Below are positions 35,205-45,000 of a DNA stretch of 64,000 bases, one piece after another. Every line of letters starts with the position of its first letter. Position 1 is the stretch's first letter. The notes beneath the pieces were generated by a model. The model did not search any database. It worked only from the letters and a program-made list of their open reading frames with translations, and was not told where the DNA came from. The stretch is from Galerina marginata (Eukaryota; Basidiomycota; Agaricomycetes; Agaricales; Galerinaceae), in the NCBI GenBank assembly GCA_023014335.1, contig JAECYW010000006.1:1922001-1986000 (forward strand), given 5' to 3'. A program made the position numbers and the translations under genes.

Positions 35205-36048
35205 ATGACCATAATATTCTACGATATCCCATCGACACTTCCGGGGAGCGCTTGGTCTCTTAATACTTGGAAGGTGAGGTAAGTAAAAGGTTGATTTTTA
35301 TTACAGAGTACCTGATCCCTGATAAACCATCTGGATTGTCATTTTACACAGGTATTGCCTCAACTATAAAGGCATACCCTACTGCACCGAATGGGTTGAA
35401 TACCCCGACATCGAGTCGCACTGCAAGAAGCTTGGGATCAAGCCCATCGACAAGAGAGACGATGGCAGCGACGAGTACACACTGCCCGCGATCCACGACC
35501 CCTCCACAGGCGTGTACCTCGCTGAGTCTATCCTTATTGCCGATTACCTCGATAAGACATACCCCAACACTCCACCCGTGCTGCCGGCTCATACCCTGGG
35601 CTTGCAGGTGGCATTTGTGGAAGCATTTGGCAATTCACTCAGAGGGCTGGCGGGGTTTATCCTGCCCAATGTCTGCTCGGCGCTTAACCCACCAAGCATG
35701 CAATATTTCCGGCGGACTAGGGAGGCGGCCTTCGGAAAGAAGCTAGAAGATTTGGTCCCACAGGGTGAAGCTGCTGTCCAGAAATGGGCGACGTTCAAAG
35801 AGAGCTTGGGAAAGGCCGATTCGTGGTATGGGACGATGGACTCGAAATTGGAAGGCGAATTGAAGAACACACAGTTCTTGATGGGGGATACCCTGTCCTT
35901 CGCTGATATTAATATCGCTGGATATTTGATCTGGCTGAGAATTGTTTGGGGAGAGGATAGCGAGAGATGGCAAGAAATGTTAACATGGCATGAAGGACGG
36001 TGGAAGGGTCTCATGGAGAAGTTGAAGAAATATGAAACGGTGGTTTGA
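35205..36048 (+). CDS. Glutathione S-transferase, fungal etherase-like (GSTFuA/LigE-like) type (256 aa)
   Basis: Two exons: 35205-35278 and 35352-36048 (donor AG|GTAAGT). The N-terminal thioredoxin-fold domain has SAWSLNTWKVRYCLNYKGIP, then WVEYPDIESHCKKLGIKPID and the glutathione-binding LPAIHDPSTGVYLAESILIA and DYLDKTYP. The helical C-terminal domain carries MGDTLSFADINIAGYLIWLR. Serine in the SAWSLNTWK region is the likely catalytic residue, as in etherase-like GSTs of wood-decay basidiomycetes, which act on small aromatic compounds. The start is the ATG right after an AATTATAAGC context. No frameshift. The substrate is not predictable from sequence. Confidence 0.9.
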
Positions 36049-36097
36049 CTTTCGAATCTGGCTCTTTGTTTTCCATGGTCTTCTCCTCCATTGGAGC

Positions 36098-36119
36098 AAT
36101 ACACTATAAGCAGTGTATT
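36098..36119 (+). other. 8-bp inverted repeat downstream of GST
   Basis: AATACACT and AGTGTATT flank a six-base loop, 50 nt after the GST stop codon. It could form a hairpin in the 3' UTR; it may also be chance in AT-rich sequence. Confidence 0.35.
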
Positions 36120-36609
36120 ATAAGAATGCAATGAATTTGACCGACGAGCAAGGCGAGCGGCGCAGGCATTGCTCGGATAGTGAAAACTAGTAAGCTCGAT
36201 GGTCAAGTTACAGTATGTAAATCCGTTAACAAATAGCAATAAAATATGTAGAATATTTGCGTTGAATCAATTGAATGCCTCGGACAGCGCCAATGCCCGG
36301 GTACCCACGCCCATGTGGGATACGGCGCGTAAGGCGCGTCGCGTCATTTTCTTGCGACAAAACATTGAACCTGAACATAACCTTCAAAAAGCTCCAGAGG
36401 TCCCGGTCAAAGTTCAAAAACGTTCAAACCAGGCTTCGACTCGATCGCGACGGTCTCGACCTGCAAGTTCCTCTGAAAATTTTCACCCCCATTACCTACA
36501 TATCATTTTGATTTGTTCTGGGCTAAGTTCTCGACGTCAAACCGCTCATCGTTGGCGCTGTTCCGTACCCTTTACATTGTCACCCCGAATTTAGGTGCCA
36601 GAGAGCTTC

Positions 36610-38074
36610 ATGGATCCCCAACCATCCGTCCATACCCGCTCAGGAAGCTTCCTGGGACCAAATGCGAACGATCGTGGGCATGAACCGTCGCCATATAGCT
36701 CACCCATTTCCTGCCTATCCGAAGACCTCTTAACACTTATCCTACATATGGTCCGCGACTCTTTCGATGATCCAGACGATCACCGTGGCCAGAGCGAAAG
36801 TGCCGTTCATAGCCTCGCATGTATCAAGATTCTGGAGATTCTGCGCGATAGGATACCCTTTCTTGTGGTCGACCATCGTGATAATCCTTCCATGGAACCA
36901 AGATATTGTCGAAACATACCTACGACGATCCAAACATTGTTTCCTCGATATAAGCTTCATGGGCAACGACGAGATACGGTCTGGTTTTATACCCACTGTG
37001 ACATCCGAAGACTACCAACATCTTTTCTCTCTTCTCTTACCCCACTTTCCTCGCTGTCACTCCTTAGACACAAGAAGAGCATTCGATAATGATGACGCTA
37101 ACATCCCATTCCCCATCCTCGTACAGCTTCTTGAAACAGACATGCCATATCTGGACAAATTAATTCTAGCGATAGATCCATATATCTACGACGACGAATT
37201 CACCGAGCGCGGAGTCCAGTCCCTCTTCCCCTCTTCCACGCTCCTTCGTGATCTACGGGTGATCGGCATAGGCGTCGAACGATTCTGCCTTACCATCATC
37301 GCCTTTCTCCAATAGGGGATCCTGCATCTCTCGAGGATCTCGGGCTACCATACCACCACCTTCTCAGAACTCAAAATTGTCCTTCAATCATGTCCTTCAT
37401 TGACAAGCCTAGCCATCTACGACGATCTCCTAAGCGATTGGCCAGGCTTATCCGATTCCTGCGAGGTCCTCGCTCTTGAAAGCATCTACATATTGGGAAA
37501 CATGCTTACTGTGTCTGAACTCCTTCTCTACCTCATTTCAGCCAAACCTGAAGGAGCTGGTCGTCGCTCCCTTTGTCCCCGCTGACCTGAATTTATTGTT
37601 TGCCCAGTCTTCAGACAACTAGGTCCCGCTTTTCGTCATTAAGGGAACTTCAAAGTTGCCCTTGCGAATGCAGATGCATTTGAAGCACTTCAGAAAGCAT
37701 CCGCCTGTTTCCCTGAGGTCGAATTTATCCTCCTAGCCAGTCTTCATCATTTTGATTTTACAGAGTTCTTCACTTTTAAAGGCGACGGAGACGACACTGA
37801 CTTTTTTTTCCCGAACCTCCTAGACTTGGCGCTCACTGACGTGGACGAGACCTACTGCAAAGGAATACGCGACGTTCAGGTGTTTCGTGCGCAGCACCAC
37901 CTCCCACTCAGGACAGTATACGTAGATTCCGACTCGCTCCAACTAATAAAGTCTAAGAATGCGACCGAGGGCCAGACACTTAACTTGGATGTGGTCGAGG
38001 GTAATTTTTGGGAAGCTCTGAGGAAGGGGCTGTTGTACAGCGAGGATGAGGGTGCGTTTGTGGGTCGATTCTAA
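36610..38074 (+). pseudogene. F-box protein 3, decayed paralog
   Basis: Same family as the other F-box genes: SCLSEDLLTLILHMVRDSFD at the start; then after a +1 shift near 36790, PFIASHVSRFWRFCAIGYPF, YLRRSKHCFLDISF, SEDYQHLFSLLLPHFPRCHS and STLLRDLRVIGIGVERF. An in-frame TAG at 37313-37315 interrupts it, followed in the same frame by ILHLSRISGYHTTTFSELK and LTVSELLLYLISA. A further break near 37545 and a stop near 37620 precede VPLFVIKG-like debris. The C-terminal part is open again (LDLALTDVDETYCKGIRDVQ, LPLRTVYVDSDSLQ, VEGNFWEALRKGLL). The combination of nonsense codons and shifts makes this a true pseudogene. Confidence 0.85.
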
Positions 38075-38416
38075 CACCACTATATAATCTACGTTGAGGA
38101 AACAATCGTCTGGTCATATTTTCTGCTGCCATGAAGATTCGCTATGTAGCCATGGCCAGTGCCCTCTAATTTTAATCTCTTGATTGCTCTACATCACGTG
38201 TGTGGCAATGGACCTGACCGATTGGCTTTGCCAATCCGGGCCAAGGAATTGAACTTGATCAGCGACGACAACCTTCGAACTTGTGAATCCATCCAGTGAA
38301 GGAACCCTCTTCGAAACATCGGATTTTGTTATTCAAGGTAATAGTTGTCGGTTTAGATACAAAAATTCAGCAATTTAACTAATATTTTCTTCAAAAGGTT
38401 TATCCACTCAAAGAGA

Positions 38417-39908
38417 ATGGACCCACATTCTGCTAAATCGGCATCTTCCATCCATCGAGACACTCTAGAGGCTTCTGAGTACAGCCATGCAGAGGAGCCA
38501 CAGCTAAATAGCTCGCCGATTGCATCTATGTCTGAAGAATTACTGATTCTTATCCTGGATATGGTACGCGACTCCTTCGACTCGGACGATTCAGGACGCC
38601 GAAGAAAGCTGCCCATCGTAGCCTCGCACGTATCAAGGTTTTGGCGCTCTGTCGCGTTGGAAAACGGCCTTTGGTGGTCGGACATCGTAATAATCTATCC
38701 ATGGAATGAAGAAGTTCTCGAATCATACCTACAGAGATCTAAACAATGTCTCCTCAACATAAGCATCGTGGACCGCGCATCTGAAGACGAGGACCGCATT
38801 TTACCTACATCCCAAGAATACCGACGCATTCTCGACCTTCTCCTCCCCTACTTATCTCGATGTCGTGTCTTGTCGATTAGAATTATGTTTGAGCTAGACT
38901 GGGATATCCCATCCCCATTCCTCGAACGATTTCAAAGTGTGGACTGGCCGCGTCTGGAGAAATTCACGCTTGAGGGTGATGCGACTGACTACCCTCAGCA
39001 GGGGTTGACGGCCCTCTTACGCTCTGCTCCGCGCTTGCGAGATCTACGGTTGCTTGGAATTGGGGTTGAACACTTTATTGTCCCGCCGTGCTCTCCGCCA
39101 GTTAATCCCGCCCCGTTGACGAGTCTACACCTCTCCAGAATTATGGACAGCGACACAAGGACCCCTTTCTCAGAACTGAAACGGACGCTTGAGGCGTGTC
39201 CCTTGTTGGATACATTGGCAATTTATGGCAATGTTCTTGGAGAATGGCCCGGTCTGCACACCTCATGCAATGTTCCCTCCCTTGAAACTCTCTATATCCT
39301 GAGCAACATGCTTACCGTGTCCGAGCTCCTTCTCTTCTTGATCGCACCTCAATTGAAGGAATTGGTCATTGCGCCAATAGTCATGTCTGACTTGGGTTTA
39401 TTGGTTTCACAGTCGAGAACGAACCCCGGCCTTCATCCAACAGCGGTTTCCGGTACTGAGATCGCTTACATTGGCTATTGGCTATCGACAAGCCTTTGAT
39501 GCGGTCAATAGTGCGTCAATATGTTTTCCGCATGTTGACAAATTGACGCTTGCAAACGTCTATCCTACTCCATTTGCACTGCATTTTACCACCCATGACT
39601 CCTTTTCTGGCGGTCCTATTTTTCCAAACCTCTTGTATTTGGCGCTCACGGGTGTAGATGAGACAATTATCCAGATCATCTATGATGTGCAGGTGTTTCG
39701 TGCCAGTCACAACCTGCCACTGAGGACAGTGTACCTAGACTCTGTCTCATTCGAGAAAGCAAAAATATATTTCGACTTGGATCGTACTCTGAGTGTAGAG
39801 GAAGGTGAAGGGCACTTGAATGTGAAGTTGATGGAAGCAAATATATGGGAGGTTCAGAGGAGAAAGCTTTTGCACAGTGACAATAAAGGTATCTTTGTGG
39901 GTGCGTGA
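38417..39908 (+). CDS. F-box protein 4, one +1 frameshift (496 aa if corrected)
   Basis: The ATG at 38417 starts a frame with SMSEELLILILDMVRDSFD, PIVASHVSRFWRSVALENG, YLQRSKQCLLNIS, RILDLLLPYLSRCRVLSIRI, APRLRDLRLLGIGVEHF, LTSLHLSRIM, CNVPSLETLYILSNMLTVSE and LVIAPIVMSDLGLL. Near 39440 one extra base shifts the frame: the conserved continuation RFPVLRSLTLAIGYRQAFDA is in +1, then FPNLLYLALTGVDETIIQII, LPLRTVYLDSVS and ANIWEVQRRKLL to the stop at 39908. Only one change is needed for a full-length product, so this could be an active gene with a sequence error. F-box substrate receptor role is inferred from family. Confidence 0.75.
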
Positions 39909-40037
39909 TCGCAGTGGCACCCCAAAGTCATAAATTTGTAATAGTCTGATTTAGAGAATTGGCATGTTTCTATGTAATTCATTGAACCCAATTGACCTGG
40001 TATTTGTTGCGCTTTTCCAAAGGCAGGCTGGCAGGAG

Positions 40038-40515
40038 CCGTCTCCGAAATTCTCTTCTTAACTTAATGGCACCTCGGATAGAATAATTGGTCATCGCTCC
40101 AGTGGTCATGTCTGATTTGATTTTACTCTCAGCCTAGAAAAATCTCAATCTCAGGAGTCCAACATTTGCTTTCACGCTTTGAGATCACTGTCATTAATAT
40201 TGGGTCCCAACTCCCAACGTCAACAACTTGAAGAGACCCAGATACGCCTGCGCATTCCGGCGATGTCGTCTTCCCGGAGCTGATAGACTTGGCGCCCACG
40301 GACATGGATGCAAGATTTTTTACAATGCGCAGGTATTTATCGCCTAGCACGGCCTCCTATTGAAGTCTTTAAATGTAGACTCGTTTGCGAGGTTGAAATC
40401 CAATGAGAGGGGTATTTTGAGTGTGGGTGTTAAGGCGAGCCATCAGGTTTACATTTAGTCAAGGCGAATGTGTGGGAGACTCAGAGGGGCAAGTTGTTGA
40501 AAACTACATTCGTAG
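40038..40515 (+). pseudogene. F-box gene fragment (fifth copy)
   Basis: GTCTCCGAAATTCTCTTCTT aligns with the GTGTCCGAGCTCCTTCTC part of F-box protein 4, followed by LVIAPVVMSDL(I)LL; further along come FPELIDLAPTDMD and VDSFARLKS, matching the LALTDVD and VDSASL blocks of the family. Stops in all frames and missing blocks show that only C-terminal debris remains. It lies directly downstream of copy 4, suggesting a tandem duplication. Confidence 0.65.
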
Positions 40516-40625
40516 GTTGGCGTGGTAGCAAAATACAGGATCCCGTACATAAAGCTGTTATTCAATTTCAGAAAGCATAACCCAAAACTACACTTGCCTA
40601 CCTATATACCCTCTGACATGGAATG

Positions 40626-42115
40626 CTACTTCCGGTCGTCTTTCGTGGCTCGCCTCTTCTCGGCCCATTCTTTCAGTCGTTGCCGCCGGGCCTCTTTTGC
40701 AAGCTCTTCACTGACTTCTGGCTCACTGCTAGTTGAAGGTTCAACATCCGCAATTTCCTGCCCATCTTTCGTCCGACCATCCCCACTTCCATCCCCTGCG
40801 TCACTATCACTTCCATACCCTTCCAATATACCCAAACCCGCAGAACTCTTCTGAGCTGTTTCTTTTTCTGCCTTTTCTTTCTCCTTCTCTAATCGTGCCT
40901 TGGCCTTGGCTAATTTCCATGCCCGACTCCACCTGCCTCGGAGGAAGGCAAAACGTCTGTCGCCTCCATGATTGGCAAGGATGCGCATCTCTAACTGGGC
41001 AGCATTGGGTGAGGAAAGGAGATGAACGGCTGTTCGTTGCATGAGCTCATTCTGAGCATCGTCGGGCTACAGAAGAAAAGGAAAGGGAATCAGAATTGGC
41101 CACGGAATTATAGTCGTATATAGAAATCCTCACTTCTTCATCGCTGCTACCCCAGATATCTTCTTCTTCCTTAGGGGTTTCTTCCTCGCCGTCTTCTTCC
41201 ATACGTGCTTTCAGCCGGTCTTCCCTCGTATGTTCAAGTAGCCGACGACGTTTTTCCTTATGGAACTCGTCTACTTCGTCAGGGCGAAAGAAGAATGTAT
41301 CCTCCGCCTCAGAGGACAGGTCTGACCAACCAGTTGGAGAGCTAGGACCTGGTCCAGATACAGTTGTATCATATATAGGGAAGAGCTTCAAGAAGAAGGC
41401 GAGCATCGTATCTATATGTTGGGGTACATCAGCAAGTAAACTAAGCAACCAAAGCAAGGGAAGAGAGATTGACTTCGCTGAAATGGTAAGAAGACGACGA
41501 CCGTTCTATAACTCTCGAAGACGAAGACGAGAGATAAGTTGATAAAAAGGGCTCCAATGGGGTATGTGTGGTAATACACAGCCCAATCTTTTGAAAGTGA
41601 TAACGTGAAGAGCTTGTAAGACGTACCGGTCGACCCAAATCGAGGCTTTGTCGCTATCGGTCTTCACCGTTGGAATTGTCTCGTCGTCCTCTTCATAGTC
41701 CTGCGCAAAGCCTCGCATAGTACCCGTACTGGCAGCATGGGCAGCATTATCACCCCACTGGATCAGCGCAGAACCAATCCTGGGAACGATGCCAGTGACC
41801 ACCTCATGTTCCCCACCGTTCTCGTCCACCTCCCGGGAAGTCCGGTACTCTGCAACCTCAAGGGACTGAGCTGCAAGTAAGGCCTTTGGTCCGCGGAATG
41901 ATATCCGCTTCATGTGCTTGGATGTAGAGAGCCTGGAGTGGGTCGCGGTTGAACTCTCTGGCCAGTTCCGACGCAGGTGATGTTGAGGCTTGTGCTTGGT
42001 CCAAATAGCTTTGGTGGTGGCCTAGAAATTGCTCTTGCTGTTGAGAAGGCTCACGGTCGCGGTGGCGACTTGGGTGAGTTGGACGGTGTTTACGTTTACG
42101 GTGATTGGAGCTCAT
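40626..42115 (-). CDS. SWAP/SURP-type splicing regulator-like protein with DRY_EERY region, two +1 frameshifts (401 aa)
   Basis: Three exons: 42115-41627, 41411-41134 and 41066-40626. A basic N terminus (MSSNHRKRKHRP) leads to LLAAQSLEVAEYRTSR, GSALIQW and IWVDRYDARLLLEALP, matching the DRY block of suppressor-of-white-apricot proteins (human LIPWMGDHKILIDRYDGR). An EERY-like EVDEFHKEKRRRLLEHTRED segment follows, then a SURP-like module NELMQRTAVHLL ... GGDRRFAFLRG and a charged Lys/Glu coiled tail with GYGSDSD. These proteins act in nuclear pre-mRNA splicing. One extra base lies near 41905 (before ISFRGPKALL) and one near 41392 (ALP to YDTTVSG, where the unshifted frame meets TGA). Removing both restores phase through both introns. 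The SURP is divergent. Confidence 0.72.
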
Positions 42116-45000
42116 GGTGGTCTGAGATAAGGTGGGTCAGGGGGCTCTATGGTGGGTTGGCATCAGTTTCTCAGTCCTTACTGTATGGGTCTAGGTAGTC
42201 GAAGGCTTTTCATCAACTAGTAAAACTTGCATCGAATTCAAATTCACCCTCAGATTACAATATCGAAGTTGCCCCGTGCGGGAAAGGGTGTTTTATAAAG
42301 CGTGGTATAAATTGAATCCAAAATAGGATTCTACCACCCGTTATCTTTGACCGAGCACACGACCGACATCTATGAACTAAGCAAATTGGCGATGTCCTGA
42401 CCGAACCCCTTTTTTTGACCAATGTCAAGTCATGACGTAGCATGAACCTGTCTGAATGTAGCATTTTTTCGAGTACAAACCTAGAATTTAGGTAGTCCCA
42501 ATCTAACCCTGTTAATTCATACACTAACCTAGCACCCGACATTTGATCTCCTAGTCAAGCCATGAATGATGTTGGAGAGAGCAAGTGAGACCCCAGAACG
42601 AAGCAATATATTAACTCCCAATCTAGCCAATTCCCAAGTCCTAACTGACCCAGCTTTGAGTACTGATTAAACCCGCACTTCACAGTCTTGACCGAGCAAC
42701 ACTTTTGAGTTCAATTGAGTACTAACTGAGCCCAGAATATCTGACACATTAATGTCTTGACCAAGCATCACTTTTGATACAAGAAAGCTCTGACCGAGCA
42801 TGACTTGAGAATGAGTACTTACTACTGACCGAACCTGAAATATCTATCAACTCAAAAGTCCTGACCAAGCAATACTTTTGTCATAACTGAGCTCTGGCTG
42901 AGCATATAAGTTCTGCAACAAGATTAAAATAATTGATCAGCACAACATTCAACCTCAAAGCAGAATAACCTTTCCCTTTGGTTGTGGGCCATGACCCACC
43001 TGCGAGTTTGCCAGTTACTAGTACGAAGGATGCCAGTGAGCGAAAGCGGGAAAGCTCCAAGTTGGAGACAAGGAGCCCATTGGAAGCCGCCCGAAGCACT
43101 TCTGAATGCCTGCTATGCAGACCTCATGAACTAAGGATCAGCATCTGCACCATATTTACAATTGTAAGCCGATTGAGATTGACAAAAACAACTTGAAGGG
43201 TAAATTACTTACCGCCGATGCAAGACTCCATCACAAGCTGAGCAATTCAAAAAGGAGGGTTCCGGTTAAGCCAGTACTTACAGTCTTGCAAAAGCTAGGC
43301 TTCATCATGAGTTGAACGCATGGCTCTTCTACAATAAAAGTATGGCAAGGTCAGTACTTGTCACGGCTGCAAAATAAGAGAGGTCACGACTCGTAAGTCA
43401 AAATATTATGGGCTCAGTTCGGACATCTGAGACAAGCATATTGTTGGTTACATTAGTACTTGAATGTGTACAGAAAAATGGGCTAGGTCATGACTTACAC
43501 AATTAGAAATATTTGCTCAGTTGTAAGGCCGAAGATGCTCTGTCTGAGAAAAATTGGGCTTTGTCAGTACACAAGAAGTGGTGGGTTCATGCTTCGGTTT
43601 TGTGGGGTTTGTGGTTGAGAATCTGCTTGGTTTTTATATTGAAAAGTCGGGGTAGATAGGTAGTAACATAAATGGTGCTACCTGGATGGATGACGGGGTG
43701 CTACATTTGTACCAGTGCAAGTGCTCGATTCTGACTTTGCAAAATTGATGCTCGGTTCATACTTTGTGAATTGCTTGGTCAGCGGTCGGGTCTCTTTGCT
43801 CCGTCAAAGACTGCACGTGGTCAAATCCGGTTTTGCAAAAACCAAGAGGGGATGTATAGATGATTGTGGATTTAGGGTATAAAAAAAGATAGTAGGAATA
43901 AAGAAATCCAAGCAGCAAATTGTCGAAGTAGTCCAGTCGCATTTCTAGTCGATATCGTCGTTGTTGGCCCAATGTGCAATGTTCAATAAACCTGGAAGGA
44001 TCTAGTGATCAACGTGGCAATATACGTGGTGGCCAACAAACGTGATTGACGATACGAAACTCAGGCCGAGAATGGAGCAGCCTGCAGGTGATTCGAAAGA
44101 ACGAGATAAACAGCAAGAATACGAGCCATAGAACTGGGTATATAAGGATGATTTCCTGGCGTCGATATTCAAGTTGGGCTGTTGAGGCGACTTGAGGGAG
44201 CAAGTTACTCGAGGTGGATGATATTGAACATCGGAAGAAGGTGGAAGTCGGGAAAGGACGCGGAATCGAGGAAGCAAATGACGGAGATACACGTGTATGC
44301 AGGACGGAAGGAGGAGAGATGAGAGAAGGCTCTGGGCTCTGTTTCTGATTGCTTATTTTGAATGGAGATGATGAAGAAGACAGAGGCAGGAACTTTATAA
44401 TTTTTTTGGCACAAAAAGTGACGTCGGGTGCTCTTTTTTGAAGACGAGAGGGTTGTCGGGGTTTTGAAGTTTTTTTGCAAGCGGGCGATTTGCTTCGCGT
44501 TTTCCTTTGTGGGACGAAGAGGTCGGGTAATGTGTTTTTAAACGAAGAGGATGTCGGAGAAATCGAAGGTGGAAGAGGTGGATGTCGGCCTCGGTGTTGT
44601 GAGATCAGGAATAGACATGGGCCAGTCGACGCACGGTGGGTAAGGAGAGGAAAGGGGGGAACCACGCGCGAAAGGAGATAATTAAACCTCGACTTTCGTG
44701 CTCGGATCCGTTCTTCCCATGCTTACTCCAGTTGTCCTGTTTGTAAGACCGCTGTCGTGGCGTATTTCCAAGATCAAACAATCGGTTTCGTTCGATGGCC
44801 TGCTACGCGTTATAATTGGTTTTGTAGCTTTTTTTTGTTGACGAGAAGCCAGTCAAAGGCGAGTTCCTCGTGGAATAAGTGGTAATTTTGAATTTTTTTA
44901 GTGAACCCAAAGTGAAAGCGCGGGTGTCCGATAAATGATAAGCCATGACGGGTTAACTGTAGAAGCGCCGACACTGAGCGAGGTCACAAAAACGATGAAA
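42116..45000. other. Gene-free stretch containing a short-repeat cluster
   Basis: Holds the TGACCRAGC repeat cluster at 42340-43800 (separate entry). A 218-codon minus-strand ORF (44009-44665) is low in domain-like content, Ser/Pro-rich and unsupported by splice signals or homology, so it is not called. Confidence 0.5.
42340..43800. repeat. Cluster of diverged repeats around the motif (T/C)TGACC(G/A)AGC, with strand switch
   Basis: Plus-strand copies: TTGACCGAGC at 42347, CTGACCGAAC at 42397, TTGACCGAGC at 42688, TTGACCAAGC at 42757, CTGACCGAGC at 42790, CTGACCGAAC at 42825 and CTGACCAAGC at 42861. Three of them extend to a longer unit GTCYTGACCRAGCAAYACTTTTG. Right of about 43300 related text runs on the other strand (GCAAGGTCAGTACTT, GCTAGGTCATGACTT, GCTTTGTCAGTAC, GCTTGGTCAGCGGTCGG near 43770). 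The layout resembles two converging arrays or an eroded inverted repeat. Confidence 0.65.

Noticed and set aside
44009..44665. 218-codon minus-strand ORF
   Set aside because: Ser/Pro/Phe-rich with no domain, no family feel and stop-free partly through composition; no splice or promoter context supports it.
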